Shown: positions 16,441 through 28,701, counted from the stretch's first letter. The stretch: DNA of 64,000 nt from Microvelia longipes (GCA_018340805.1 JACMZG010001914.1:17716736-17780735); one strand, 5' to 3'. Notes: generated from the sequence alone by a model not told the origin. Translations and numbers: made by a program.

Positions 16441-16800
16441 TCTTTGAAAAAGTATTGGCTTTTTGCGCATTTTTTGGCCATTTAACAAACGTCATAACTT
16501 TAGTTGTAGTTATCCGATTTTGACGAAAAAACACTCGTTTTATAGGAAATATTATCAACTTTAAAAAAGTTTTCTTCATGTTTTGTAGACGACCTACAGG
16601 AAACTACTTATTGCAAGAAAACAGGAGTTTGTGCGATTTTGTTGAGTGAACGCATTCATATGAAGGGCTCCACTCAGGATAGGCAGACTATGCTTTTCCT
16701 TCATAACCAAAGATACATTTTCAGAAAAAATTTTTGTATGAAATAGTACAAAATGAGTCACATTTTTTAGGCCTGGCTCTTGGACTCTTATAAATTCTTA
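16441..16800 (+). repeat. Dispersed repeat beta, copy 1
   Basis: Shares TCCGATTTTGA(C/T)GAAAAAAC, ACTCGTTTTATA, and a terminal TTTTT(T/C)AGGCCTGGC(T/C)CTTGGACT block with 20540-20765 in the same order, about 75-80 percent alike by eye. No ORF. Confidence 0.65.
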
Positions 16801-18114
16801 TAAGTTGAACATAGTAATTCCGCTTTACACTGCGTTTTGTCGCAGGAGAGGAAAAGTGAAGAGTTTGGTTTATTTGACTAATAACTATTGATGACTATTC
16901 ATTAATGATAATAGTGATGAAAAAGATCGATTTAATAATATATTGACTATAAACTAATGTCATTCTCGGAATAAAAAAAGGATAAATAATGAAATCGCTA
17001 TCAAGTCCAAATACCTCAAGTAAGCATGATTTAACTTAATGTTGGTTCAGTCTACTTTAAGTGATACTTAACTTTTATCCTACTCATTCTTATTTTCCAA
17101 ATAGATTTTCCATTCCTAACCTAACTCAATTAAAATTCAATTTAAAAAGAGAACTATCATTAGAAGAGAAAGCAATAAAACTGCAGTTGTAAGAAGTGTT
17201 ACCTTTTGCAAATTAAAGTAAAATTTTACTAAAATCTGTTTTTAATAATAATATTATTTTAAAGAAAAAAATAAAAGAATCATAAGGTCTTAGTTTAAAA
17301 ACTTGGAAGCTGTTTAAGCTGGATTTTATAAGAGAAAATAACAAAAAGTTGGTTTTCCATGATTGCACTGATTTCAAGAAAATCCCCACATTTTTATTTA
17401 TTTTTTTAAACCCTTCTTGTTATTACCGGTTGGCAAACTTGACTTAATAAAATACTTAGACATTTGTTGTAACTTATATAAATATATATGCATAAATAAA
17501 TATATATATGTTAGTGGATTAAAACACCAAGAAATGATGAAACGTTTTTCTTTAACCAAAACTTATTTTATTCGTAATTTTCCACAGGATTGAATATTTA
17601 AGAAGAAATCAGGCAAAGAAATGAATAAAGAGGTTTCAACTGGTTTAACGTATTTTAAAAGAAATTTTATTAAAAGGAAAATGAGATAATAAGTCAGAGA
17701 AAATTTTTAAATAAATTATAAAGAATAAAAGGTGAAATTAGGAAAAAAGTAAACGCTCTCGATATACCTTCTCTATCTATCTAAAAAGTAAATTGTGGTG
17801 AAATACAATAAGAAAGAAAACATTTTTTATTTAACATTAATAGGTTGCCAAAAGTGAAACAATTTTCAAGAAATTTCAAAAGGTTAACTTTTGAACTAGT
17901 TTAAATTAATCACAAGTTTGAATATCCGTCAGTATTTACCAACTTTGATTAACTTCTCTTGGATTAACTTCTCTTAAATTTTTCTAAAATAAAGATTTTA
18001 GCCCGCAACACACTAGTCAGTAAACCATGACCTGGCGTTTTGACTCAAGTTATAATTAAGTCTATAGGCGCAATAATGCCAAATATTAACCAATTTAAAC
18101 TTTAATTAACGTTT
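16801..18114. other. No gene seen
   Basis: AT-rich. I see no exon, RNA gene or repeat that recurs in the window. Confidence 0.55.
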
Positions 18115-18152
18115 ATCCTCAAGGAATATATATAAATATTCTTGAGGATCCC
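18115..18152. repeat. Short inverted repeat
   Basis: ATCCTCAAGGAATAT and ATATTCTTGAGGAT form a ~13-bp hairpin around a TATAAA-type loop. Confidence 0.5.
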
Positions 18153-18369
18153 TAATTAGTTTTTCAATAAATTATATATTTAACTGACTGATGTTAATTT
18201 ATTTTTTCTTTTGAACCGGGGGAGTAAACCAGAGCAAGTGCAAACCCGGAAACGTAAAAGAAAGCCCTCCTATCCTTTTACTCTCTGAACAAGTCTACTG
18301 ACTCACAAAAAGTATTATCTTGTTCAAAGGCAACTCTATGAGATCCCCTAAAAGAATACTGGCTAGACC

Positions 18370-18960
18370 AGAGGTCTGCCATCTAAGGTATGTCAAAGCA
18401 GGACAAGTACCTGGGATATGTAGGAGTTTTATCCTCTTCCTCACACAACCTGCATAGAGGACTAGCTACTATTCCCATCAGGTGTAAATGTTGGTTCAAC
18501 CGACAATGGCTAGTAAGAATACCAGTTATTGAATAACAGGTACTCCTGTTCAAGGCCAAGAGTGACCTGATGAGCTGTTGTGACGGCTCTTTAATAAGCA
18601 TCTCAGACTGTCTCATTCCTGCAGAATGTACCAACTACTAAATTATTTAGCAACAGAGTCTTTAAGAGCTGTTTTAACAACACAGCGTGCCAATCCTACA
18701 ACGGGTTCAGGAGTAGAAGGAATCAAGCTGGAACCCAGCCTTGACAGCTGGTCAGCCACAGAATGGATACCAGGACACTGGTTCTGTCCCTGGTATCCAA
18801 AGTAGTTGGACCTCGTTACTCTGTCCAAGTGTATAGAGTGAATCAACACAACCTTAAACTAGCTTGGATGTGCATTTATAAGCAGTCAAAGCATAATGGT
18901 AGCTAGGCTGTCGGAACAGATATAAATCTGTGACCCAGAGCGAGATTCTCCCGAAAAAAT
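18370..18960 (-). pseudogene. Degenerate RNase H / C-terminal region of a non-LTR retrotransposon
   Basis: Read on the minus strand from 18960 to 18370, the fragments appear in the expected order: an IYICSDSLA segment (RNase H acidic motif), a SVADQLSRLGS segment matching the 'AD-LARLGS' RNase H end, then LLALNRSTCYSITGILTSHC, LNQHLHLMGI and a Cys-rich CRLCEEEDKT end typical of the C-terminus of jockey/LOA/R1-class pol proteins. At least one frameshift and stops separate the pieces (18849-18643 and 18634-18383 are in different frames). The reverse transcriptase domain is absent. This is a dead, truncated copy. Confidence 0.75.
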
Positions 18961-20179
18961 TGGGGAGACGGCCAGAATGGCAAATACCACAGCTTGAAAA
19001 ACTATGGCATATCTGCCTAGGCTCACACTGGTATTATGCCAGGGTTCTTCGCAAAACATACTCGCCCCGATATGACACTGTAGTTAATAATAATTGTTAC
19101 GGAATTTTTAGTTGTAAGACAGAAATACACAGAACATCATTACTGCTTATTTGTAAATCACAAGGTTTATAAATGTGTTAAAATTAAAATAATCGTATTT
19201 TTTTTTTTGTTAACGAAATACATTTAATCGTTGGACCAATTTAACACATTTAGTAAAAAATAATCTCTAGTTTACTCGATTCAACGGTTAAACTACGTTG
19301 GTGAATATTATTTTAGGTTTTAAAAGGAATTTACTAAACAGTAATTTAAATTAGTTTCATTAGCATTAAACTTAATTTAAACTAGAGTTTTTAAACTAAC
19401 TCTTTTCAAACGTTAGTTTACCCTAGGTTTATATACAGGATTATAAATACCATATTGGACAACCTGTAATTAGCAGCAACAATTACACCATACGAGAAAT
19501 GTGAATGTGTCTTACTCGCATGCTTCTTACAGTAACAATGTATCTTTCTTTCATATACACACAATAAAATCTCAATAAATAAAATTATTATAATAATCCT
19601 TTACAGAAGATTTATTTACACAACCATCGTAACATTTTAGCCTATATTTTAAGAGTTATATTAAACCATCAACACATATATGACAAAAAAATAGTCTAAT
19701 CGACATATATAAGAACCTATATGACTTATGTTTACTTTTCCTTACGAACTTCTGCAGGTACTGAGGAAAAGTAGCATGTTTACTAAAGTGATATTAAAAT
19801 TTATTTAGTAGGAGAGGGGGTGGGACACCCCGCTTTTAAATCACTTTAGTGTTTGCCCTAAAATAAAAAAAAACCGAGGTTTCATTACAACTATTCGTAT
19901 CAGGCACTTTCATGAAGTTCTAAGTGGTTTTCATTATACCGTCTAAAATTACCGACGGTAATTCACATTACCGACGGTTGATTGGGACACGGTTAACTCC
20001 CGCTGTGTATATGGTAGAGGGTTGGAACCTGACTTTAAGTCTAGTTGTGCTGCCCAGAAGATACGTTATTCAGACAACAATAATCTTTTCTGCTGGGTCA
20101 TTAAAAATTTAATCTAATTTAAAATTAGACCGATCGAGTAAAATTTGACATTTCAAGATAGTATACATTTCAAAATCTA
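18961..20179. other. No gene seen
   Basis: 18961-19090 is GC-richer and may be more of the decayed retrotransposon. An imperfect inverted repeat (ACTAAAGTGAT / ATCACTTTAGT, 19780-19852) flanks a GC-rich GGGGGTGGGACACCCC hairpin. Nothing else is recognised. Confidence 0.5.
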
Positions 20180-20440
20180 GTATGGGTACCTCGGAAAATT
20201 TCCTCATCACATCGGATTCGATACGCTCATCCTCCCTACTCGCTTCGCTTATTCTCAGAATATACAAGTCGTGAGATTTATACTGCAAGACGTATTCGGA
20301 ACCCCTTCGCTCGTCCTCAGATAGTAAATACAGGCATTTATGTCCAACGGTCACCCATCCAGCCATTGAACACGCTTGATGCTGTTTAACTTTTATGATC
20401 CTCCAAAATTTAACCGACAAGTACAAAATTTTAACTCGAC
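20180..20440 (+). repeat. Dispersed repeat gamma, long copy
   Basis: GGGTACCTCGGAAAATTTCC, CATCGGATTCGATACGCTC, CTACTCGCTTCGCTTATTCT, ACAAGTCGTGAGATTTATAC, CCTTCGCTCGTCCTCAG, CGGTCACCCATCCAGCCATT and CGCTTGATGCTG appear in this order. The minus-strand open frame 20109-20426 lies wholly inside it and is not a gene. Confidence 0.7.
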
Positions 20441-20539
20441 AGGATTATTTTTCGATTTTTTAAAAAACGAACACAAGTAATTTGATAAAAATTTAAAAAA
20501 ATGCTGATAATGTTATGAAACTTAACTCATATTTTACCC

Positions 20540-20770
20540 TTATACATACATCCGATTTTGATGAAAAAACACTCGTTTTATACGACAGTTCATCTTTAAA
20601 AAAATGTTCACTTTTTCTTCAAAACTGGAATTTCATGATTTTCTAATAATTTTAGCAAACACATTTATATAAAAGCCTCAACTCTATAGATAGGAAGACT
20701 GATTTTCAGAAAAAAACTAGTTTAAAGCAGTAAAACATTTTTCAGGCCTGGCCCTTGGACTATAATGCAT
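20540..20770 (+). repeat. Dispersed repeat beta, copy 2
   Basis: Matches 16490-16800 in order, ending at TTTTTCAGGCCTGGCCCTTG. It follows a gamma copy directly. Confidence 0.6.
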
Positions 20771-21631
20771 GTCTTTTTTTAATCGATCATTGCTAGAAAA
20801 AATAAATCGTAGGTTTTAACATCCATCAATAATTCAATTGTTTTATCCTACATTGATGAAAAGAACAATATATATTTTCACTACGCAAAACTAAAGAAAT
20901 AAACTCAAAGATTAAAAAGTCTAAGATGCAAATAAGTTGCATTTAAAGTCTCGAAAGACATTTTAAGACGGCAAGTTCAAATATAAGATTAAATAATTAC
21001 ATTTCTTCGACAAAAAAAAATCACTGACAGTTTTCTTTAGTTAAATCCGTAAAGAGAGAAAAGTCAGGTCTGAGTCAAATCCCGTAAAATCCTTTTCAAA
21101 ATGAATTTATCATGGAAAATTTTCAAGACTAAATGAATTTGAGGAAATTTACATTTCTTTCTAAATGATTAAGGTTTGTGTTTTATAAATTGTTTTAAGT
21201 TTGAAGCATTAGAATTAAAAGATTTGACTTAAATTTTTAAAATAGATAAGGATTTTCATTTAAAGGCTGATAATAAAAAATATAATTTTTTTTTATAAAA
21301 TCTTTTATATATTTCTTTAAATTTTAATAATATAGAGAAATTTTAAAAAGGTTGGTACTCACTGCGCAAACTTACAATAAGTACATTATGTGCTCAACTC
21401 TTACAAAATCTGATAAGGTTTTCCACTAATTATAAACAGATGGCTTACTGCTGTTATTTCCCTCGTACAATTTTCTTGTCTAGGATTCAGATTCAAAGAT
21501 CTTTACAGAGCTATCTTTTAGAGACGCACTAATTGTTTAAATGATTAAAACGTCGGGGAATATTACAGACGTGGTATTTTTACCATAGTGAACCGAGTGA
21601 ACCAAAAGTATGGAAATCTAGAGTAATTCTC
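20771..21631. other. No gene seen
   Basis: AT-rich, with no exon or repeat recognised. Confidence 0.5.
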
Positions 21632-21697
21632 TAGACTAGAGTGAAAAGACCTTTACTTAAGTGGCATGATATACTTCAGGAGAAACTTTTTTTAGAC

Positions 21698-21895
21698 TCT
21701 GAACTATCTAACACAGCTGTTGTGATAGTACCACTTTTAGAGAAACTAACACAGGACAATAAAGACGAACTGACTGAGATCGACGAAGAATTTGAGGAAC
21801 AGACGATATTTGAATTAGAAATAGACAAACTGACATGTACGTTACATCAAATGAAAAATAAAATAGTGAAAAAGTCTCAAAAGGATAAAATTTAA
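21698..21895 (+). CDS. Possible terminal exon, unknown protein
   Basis: A T-rich tract ending TAG at 21697 could be a splice acceptor. The frame then stays open for 65 codons to a TAA at 21893-21895. The peptide is rich in Glu, Asp and Lys, with a heptad-like helical C-terminal part, and is less AT-rich than its surroundings. I do not recognise the family, and no donor exon was found upstream. It may equally be a chance open frame. Confidence 0.22.
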   Translation, partial: SELSNTAVVIVPLLEKLTQDNKDELTEIDEEFEEQTIFELEIDKLTCTLHQMKNKIVKKSQKDKI

Positions 21896-21947
21896 ATTCA
21901 TCACTATAACGACAGTCAGCAAATAATAAAAAACAATATCTTAAACC

Positions 21948-22085
21948 AAGGTGATAGAGTTTATAACGTGATTCAATTGGAGGGTTTTTATGAATGAAAG
22001 CAAATTTTGTTTGACATGTTAAGCAAATTTTGTTTGACATGTTATAGTCCGGCGGTGACGTCATAGCAGGAATCAGTATAGACAA
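21948..22085 (+). repeat. Solo unit of the TGACGTCA repeat
   Basis: Same layout as unit A at 23399-23514: GTTTATAACGTGATTCAATT, GAGGGTTTTTAT, TTATAGTCCGGC, GGTGACGTCATAGCAGGAA. It carries an internal tandem duplication of a 24-bp word (two copies of GCAAATTTTGTTTGACATGT, at 21995-22016 and 22022-22042). Confidence 0.65.
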
Positions 22086-22154
22086 CTTACATTATATTAC
22101 TAACAAATAAGAGCACTACTACTTAAAAAAAAAAAAAAAAATCTCATAACACGA

Positions 22155-22230
22155 AACTGATCAGATTCGCTACGCTCATCCTCCCTGTTCGGACTCGCTC
22201 AGCTTGTCCTCAAAACATACAAGTCGGTTA
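22155..22230 (+). repeat. Partial copy of dispersed repeat gamma
   Basis: Contains ATTCGCTACGCTCATCCTCC, CGGACTCGCTCAGCTTGTCC and ACATACAAGTCGGTTA, then runs straight into an alpha copy. Confidence 0.6.
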
Positions 22231-22545
22231 ACTTCGCTGAGTCATTATTGTGGGTTAATAGAGTCATAAATCCGGAAAATTATTTTCCGGATAGCACAAC
22301 TACACCTATAGGTTGATTTTTGAACATAGATTCAACTCTCTAGCATAAATACACTGGAAGCTACGATGATAACAAATACACACTAATACACACACACACA
22401 CACACATATACAGACAGACAACTTTGTCAAAACTACTCCGAAGATCTTAAAAGCACCTGAAACGGATAATTTCGGTAACATCCCGGTTTCGGTTTTTTTG
22501 AAAACACAATACTTTTCTTATATACCTAAGGTATAAGTGAAGAAA
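22231..22545 (+). repeat. Dispersed repeat alpha, long copy
   Basis: Contains GAGTCATTATTGTGGGTTAA, the perfect palindrome ATCCGGAAAATTATTTTCCG (22264 onward), AGCACAACTACACCTATAGG, GGAAGCTACGATGATAAC, a short (CA)n, ACGGATAATTTCGGTAACAT and the ACCTAAGGTATAAGTGAAG end. Confidence 0.75.
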
Positions 22546-23398
22546 AGTAAAATATAAATAAAGCATACCATTATTTTGTAAACAAACAAAAGCTTGTTAT
22601 AGCTTATCTCCACATCGTTATCTTTAGTTTTTGATACTATAGTTTGCAAAGAACAGAAAACAACTACAGGATAGAAAAAATGATTCCAAGATTATTTCTA
22701 GACTATTGCTACCATGCTCAGAACATTAGTAATCCTTTAGTGTAATGTATGTACATAAATAAATACTTTATATTATTAACACAATTCATAATAAGTGAGA
22801 GAGTTCTGTAAAATACATTATCTTCTAAATGTTTTATTTTAATCTATTTATGCATCGTAAAAAGGCCGTCGTAAAAAATATAACGAAGAGTAAAAATGTA
22901 CTAATAAATGACAACAAGGATTGCTCTTTTGTTGCATTTTTTATTCCTAACTATATTTGTGTAAAGTCAGCCCTTTGTAGTAAAAAATATAAAAAGCCTC
23001 GTGCATTTTTAAGAAAAAAATAGAATTTAATTTAATTCAAAGTCACAAAAGGCAAGAATATTTTTATTTAAAAAAATTGTCTTAAAAAAGTAATAAATAT
23101 GGAAATTTTTACATATTGAAAGAAAAAGAGGAAAAGATTTCGAAGTCAATAGAGAAATCTGAAAATGATCCTTATATAGCGGAAGAAAATTGTCATACAA
23201 CCGGAGCTGGGATGACTCGAGAAGCCCTAGGATTTTTCCATTTTTATAGATCTTCAAGATATCTTTGACTTCAAGTATAAACAAATAAAATCAACTTTTC
23301 AATTTCAAGTGATTGTGAAAATCGATATTTTGACATCAAAATTATTGACGGTTGATATTATTTTAAAATAACTATACAAATCCCCCTCCTTCCAACCA
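22546..23398. other. No convincing gene
   Basis: Short AT-rich open frames on both strands (22829-23023 +, 23027-23284 -) are Lys/Ile/Phe-rich chance frames. Confidence 0.5.
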
Positions 23399-23884
23399 AG
23401 CTGAAAAGTTTATAAAGTGATTCAATTGCAGGGTTTTTATTAATGAAATCATTTTTTTTGTCATGTTAGGTTATAGTCCGGCATTGACGTCATTGCAGGA
23501 ATAAATAGTAAATTTGCTATGTTAACCCAAGATGTTAGAAATTTATAAGGTAATTCAATTCGATGTAAACAAACCAAACACATTCAAAGGTTATAACCTG
23601 ACGTTTTAATGAATGACGTATGACGTCATTGCAGGAACCGTTATAGGCGGTCAACATTGAAAATTTACTATTTATTTCTGCAATGATGTCAATCCCGAAC
23701 TATAACCTAACATGTTTAAAAAAACCCTCCAATTGAATCAACTTATAAATTTTATCAGCTTAATGTTAACCGCCTACATCAATTTCTGCAGTGACGACAC
23801 AATTATTCATAAAAAAGTCAGGTTATAACCTCCGACTGCGTTTGGAATGTTTACATCGAAATGAATCACCTTATAAATTTCTAA
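23399..23884. repeat. Interlocked inverted repeats A-B-A'-B' with TGACGTCA sites
   Basis: Unit A (23399-23514) is the reverse complement of A' (23662-23762), and unit B (23535-23658) is the reverse complement of B' (23763-23884). A and B are themselves diverged copies in the same orientation: TTATAA.GT.ATTCAATT, GGTTATA, GACGTCATTGCAGGA. Arms are about 105-120 bp. A and B each hold a TGACGTCA palindrome, while A' and B' have decayed forms. No ORF. A solo unit lies at 21948-22085. Confidence 0.75.
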
Positions 23885-24520
23885 TATCTAGACTTCCAAC
23901 GGCACAGGTCTCAAGACTAGCATGAAGTATCCTTACTTGAATAAAGATGCGAACGTTTTGTTTTTATTGTTTATTTCTTTGTAATTATTTTAAATATAAG
24001 GATAAGGAGTTTTTACAAGAACCATAGATCATAAATCTTCTTAACAGATCCAAATTAAAAAAAAAGCGAATGATCAGAAAAATATTCATATTTAATATAT
24101 TTAGGTGTAACGGAGAAGCAAACTCTTATATACGATATGTTAAGGGTAAGGACTCAAAATATGGTTTTATACACTTCGGGCTCTAAAACTTAAAAAATAC
24201 GTACAAAAAGGCACAGAAGTGAACCTAAAACATGGCGATTGCAGACCAAAATACATTAATGTATTAATTTATTTTGTTCAATACAATCTATTATTTGTGG
24301 ATTTTAACATCTTTAAGTCATGGTAATCAATTATAGAGTCTTTTCCGCCCTCCATTAAACGTTCTAAATCCCGTATTCTAAACGTTATGAATAATGATTC
24401 TCCCTCCGCGAAACAAGATATTAGTTTATCTCTTGAAAATGAATAAACCTGATGAATGGTAAACATGTAATTTAATTTGGTTTTACTTTATAAATAAAAG
24501 TTATTTTAACCAAGAGGCCG
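23885..24520. other. No gene seen
   Basis: AT-rich, with a chance minus-strand frame at 24278-24466. Confidence 0.5.
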
Positions 24521-24523
24521 TCG

Positions 24524-25250
<727 letters not shown>

Positions 25251-25844
25251 TAAAAAAGGCTTTCTACATATATAGTATAAAGCTAAAAGCCAGACCTACC
25301 AGAACCATACATTTTAATAATTCTCTATTCCAATATATTTGATGTTCCTCGTCTCAGAAGCTAAATAAGGAGAGATAGTTAATCAGAAAACGTGATTTTC
25401 TTTATTGTCATAGTTAGAAGATAATGTAGTTTAGATGTTATTATGGCAACATTGCAAGCTAATGGCATTATTTGAATAAATTCCATAATAAATCCTCGTG
25501 GTATATTGATTAGAAAACTCAAGAACATTACAATAAGATGTAAAGTTATCAACATGATAATTTCTTTTTTAGAACAATATCAAGGGATTTAGATTTCTTG
25601 AAGATTTTAATATTTATTATTTTACTATATAATGATATATTGTTAACACGAGGAGTATAGTCGTCATGAAGTAGGTTAATCACGTTAAACACTTTTTATA
25701 AACAATAGGTTCTGGGGTTTTAATAAGCTTGACTTAATGTCAAGTTTCATCTAAATCTCAAAACAAGAGGACTTCAGCTGCTTTGCCGTCTCGGCGCTGG
25801 AGGCCGCTTCGCGGAATTCACGCCTCCCTGTGGCAACTTTGCGG
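25251..25844. other. No gene seen
   Basis: AT-rich; near 25783-25830 a GC-richer GCCGTCTCGGCGCTGGAGGC patch leads into repeat delta. Confidence 0.5.
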
Positions 25845-26260
25845 CCACATGGTCGTTGTCCTAAATCAGTTTGTCATGTTACTTGTGTATCTAAATGGCA
25901 CTGCCACGATATAAGCAAATTGTTAAACGTATTAGTCAAAAAACGTGATTTGTTTATATTATGTTATATATGTCAATCAATAAAACCAAAACTAATTCTC
26001 ACGATATTAAGTAACTTCGTATTTTTGCAAACTATACATAGCACTACAATTGAAAATTTTAATCCGATCTAAACATTTTTGTAGATTTGTGACTTCTTGA
26101 AATGAGGGTTAATGACAATACAAATATTTATATAAAATGGGGTTCGGGACATTTACAAGCTTGATTTTTGTATTAGTTTTCATTTCGATCCGAGAAAGCA
26201 GCGTTCGCAAGTTATCGTGTCTCATACAAACGTCTAGGAACCAAAATGCCGTAATACATA

Positions 26261-26300
<40 letters not shown>

Positions 26301-26391
26301 CTTTGTATATACCTCGACCCCGCTCATACCATGCGATCTTCCTCATAAGCCTATCTTAAAGTAGGGAATCTTCAATTGATGATTAAAAACT
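25845..26391 (+). repeat. Dispersed repeat delta, copy 2 (LTR element at its end)
   Basis: Same blocks as 24524-25250: TTGCGGCCACATGGTCGTTG, CACTGCCACGATATAAGC, ATGTCAATCAATAAAACC, CGGGACATTTACAAGC, then (TA)n at 26263-26298 and a 92-bp tail. That tail plus TA occurs again, identical, right after the LTR element (33852-33970). Confidence 0.75.
26264..26391 (+). repeat. 5' copy of the direct repeat flanking the LTR element
   Basis: (TA)n, then 92 bp from CTTTGTATATACCTCG (26301) to TTAAAAACTA (last base shared with the LTR start). The unique part is identical base for base to 33879-33970. The normal target duplication of errantiviruses is 4 bp. Confidence 0.9.
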
Positions 26392-26449
26392 AGTTATCCA
26401 CGCAAATACTGTGGATATAAGCATAAGCTGACTCATCAATATAAAGTAG

Positions 26450-26484
26450 TATAAAAGCCTAGACAGGGAGCGGCCACCTTCAGT
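26450..26484 (+). promoter_or_regulatory. LTR core promoter: TATA box and arthropod initiator
   Basis: TATAAAAG at 26450-26457 precedes TCAGT at 26480-26484, putting the likely start A about 31 bp downstream. TCAGT is the arthropod initiator consensus. The same pair is in the 3' LTR. Confidence 0.7.
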
Positions 26485-26575
26485 CTAATTCTATAGTTAC
26501 GTTTAGCTCCTTCTCTACGAAGTAAAAGTTATTATTATTAGTTTCTAATTGTGATTATATTATTTGTGTTAATTA

Positions 26576-26581
26576 AATAAA
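26576..26581 (+). promoter_or_regulatory. LTR polyadenylation signal
   Basis: AATAAA about 42 bp before the end of the LTR, in the position expected for the R/U5 boundary. It is repeated in the 3' LTR. Confidence 0.65.
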
Positions 26582-26622
26582 TCATTTTTTAAAAACTTAA
26601 TTTGTTAAACTTGATAGTTAAC

Positions 26623-26640
26623 TGGCGCAGTCGGCAGGAT
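26623..26640 (+). other. Primer binding site (tRNA-Ser type)
   Basis: TGGCGCAGTCGGCAGGAT directly follows the 5' LTR. It is complementary, with one difference, to the 3' end of the insect tRNA-Ser used by 17.6/297-type elements. Confidence 0.8.
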
Positions 26641-27090
26641 TAAGTTAGCGGAATTTGACAATCCCGGTTTGTTTTAACAATTAACTAACTTGAACCAAAA
26701 TTTTTTTTAAAAGTGCTTGGATGATCGCGGCTGATAGACGGAATATGCTGGCAGTAACGGTCACCTTTCTGTAAGTACTTTACCACTCAAATTTGTTCAT
26801 TAAAGCGAGCAGTTCTCGTTTTATGAGAGTTTGACGAAAGGAATAGTGACATTCCACACATTTTTATAAATTTTTTTTACAAAAAAAACATAAACCAAAT
26901 TTCTATATTTTAAATAAAATTTAACTAATCTTTCTTAAAAAATTAAATAAGTAAAATATACACACTCTAAATTTTTTTAAATAAAGTTAAATATTTAAAA
27001 CCTCTTAAAAAAAGGATATATTGTGTACTCACAATTTTTTAAAATAATTAATTTCATATTACTTTCTTTATTTTATTTAAAGTTTTTATA
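26641..27090 (+). other. Untranslated leader of the LTR element
   Basis: AT-rich 450-bp leader between the primer site and the gag ATG. No ORF. Confidence 0.75.
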
Positions 27091-28109
27091 ATGGCAACCT
27101 TAAAGAAGGAATATTTAGAGATGGTGCCTGAATTTAGTGGCGAGGCACACTTACTACCTCGATTTCTGGAAATATGTGAAAAATTAGTTAATAAGTTTTA
27201 TGACAAAGACGAAACGGACAATTTCCAAAATGAATATCTTATGTACGGGATATACTCTAAAGTAAAAGGACCCGCCGCGGAAGTAATTAGTACTTCGCGA
27301 GTAAAAACCTGGGAAGACTTAAAAACCGCACTACTTCACAGTTACAGTGACCGACGAGACGGGTATACCCTTGCAATAGAAATGTCGTGTATGAGACAGT
27401 ACCAGACAGAAACACCTTTCGACTTCTACGCACGAGTACAGAAACTGTTGAACTTACAAATTCCCTACTGGAAGAATACTTGTGCTATCGCCGCCGAAGC
27501 AGAAATAATTTGCGAATATACGCGTAATTTAGCATTACGAGTGTTCCTTAAAGGTCTTAAAGAACCAATAGGTAGTCTCATGAGGACCAAGAACCCACCG
27601 GACCTGAACACTGCACTGAACATGTTGACAAATGACTTCCAGTTTCATTTAGAACAGCAAAAACAAAACATACAAACAAAACAACCATTCAACCCTCCCC
27701 CCAGGACTCAACAAAGACCATATACACAAAATAGGCAACCAGTAACAACTAACCAAACTTTTCGTACAAAACCTAACCCTGTGACGCCTAATCAAAACCA
27801 ATATGCTTTCGCTCGACCCGGTCCCAGCACATCTAACAATATTCCTAAACCATATGTGCCTACTCGATGTCGATTTCGACGCGGAATACAGTGGCTAAAA
27901 CTAACACTTTTAGATCAAATGATCAGATGTATAACATGGAAGACATTAGTTCAGCAATAGACACAGTTAACGCGGTAAATACTGACAATTTAACTGAAAC
28001 TCAAGACACAACATGTGAACTACAGACGGACACACAAACCTATTACCCTGATGACTTGTCAGAGTATTTTTTAGAGAATCTGGCCTCGGACGAAAATTTG
28101 AGCTCATGA
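27091..28109 (+). pseudogene. gag: gag, frame-broken
   Basis: The ATG at 27091 opens a 289-codon frame with the errantivirus Gag N-terminal/capsid-like region (helical, with WEDLKTALLHSYSDRRDG-like and PFDFYARVQKLL-like segments), then a Gln/Asn/Pro-rich region. Near 27850-27870 the homologous reading moves into another frame, where an acidic C-terminal tail (27867-28109) continues to a TGA. The out-of-frame extension to 27960 is therefore an artefact of the shift. No CCHC knuckle is seen, as is usual for this group. Gag would form the intracellular particle shell. Confidence 0.85.
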
Positions 28110-28640
28110 GTTTATATAACACCGAGAGTTCACTTCCGTACATCATTACAAAGACAACCTTAAAATTTTGATCGATACAGGAAGTTCCAAATCTTTTATT
28201 ATTCCTGACATAGCCCAGAAATTTTTCCCTCAATCAATACATACTGATCCATGTCAGATTGCATCTGCCCATGGTTGCTCAATTCAACAATTTAGTACCT
28301 TGGTGCCAGGTGATAAATTTTATCAGACTCGACCGATGACACTCAAATTTCATTTGTTAAATTCCATACATATTTTGACGGACTTTTAGGACTTGATAAT
28401 CTAAGACTTTTACAAGCTACAATTAATCTAACAGAAAACCAACTAAAAACATTAGGTGGTCCAATACCAATACAGTACCGTACCACGAATAATATAGTAC
28501 TCATACTACCGCCATTAGTTCTCAAAATAAAACCTATACAAAAATACATAAAAATACAAAAACTCAACAAAAACAAACAAAAACCGAGACACAGACTAAA
28601 CCAACAAAACAAAGAAAATCAGAAAAGACCACAGTAATAC
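28110..28640 (+). pseudogene. pol: pol: protease domain, frame-broken
   Basis: The aspartic protease motif LIDTGSS lies at 28168-28188 with the catalytic Asp codon at 28174. The matching frame breaks near 28345; the continuation (a GLLGLDNL segment, then a Gln/Lys-rich linker) reads in a different frame to about 28637. The enzyme would process Gag-Pol; here it cannot be made as one chain. Confidence 0.8.
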
Positions 28641-28701
28641 AACCTCAATCGAACAAGTTTTCAAAATTCAGGTACAAAATATCAAGAACGGTACAGCATT
28701 A

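Larger units (their letters stand above)
26392..26623 (+). repeat. 5' LTR (232 bp)
   Basis: Starts AGTTATCC and ends GTTAACT. Compared with the 3' LTR it has an extra TA in GTGGATATAAGC, G for A in CAGGGAGCGG, and three extra bases in a T/A run. It contains the promoter and the polyadenylation signal described separately. Confidence 0.95.

Noticed and set aside
20109..20426. 105-codon minus-strand protein
   Set aside because: Covers a dispersed repeat (gamma) whose other copies do not keep the frame.
22829..23284. Short open frames on both strands
   Set aside because: Lys/Asn/Ile/Phe-rich chance frames in AT-rich DNA, without homology that I can recognise.
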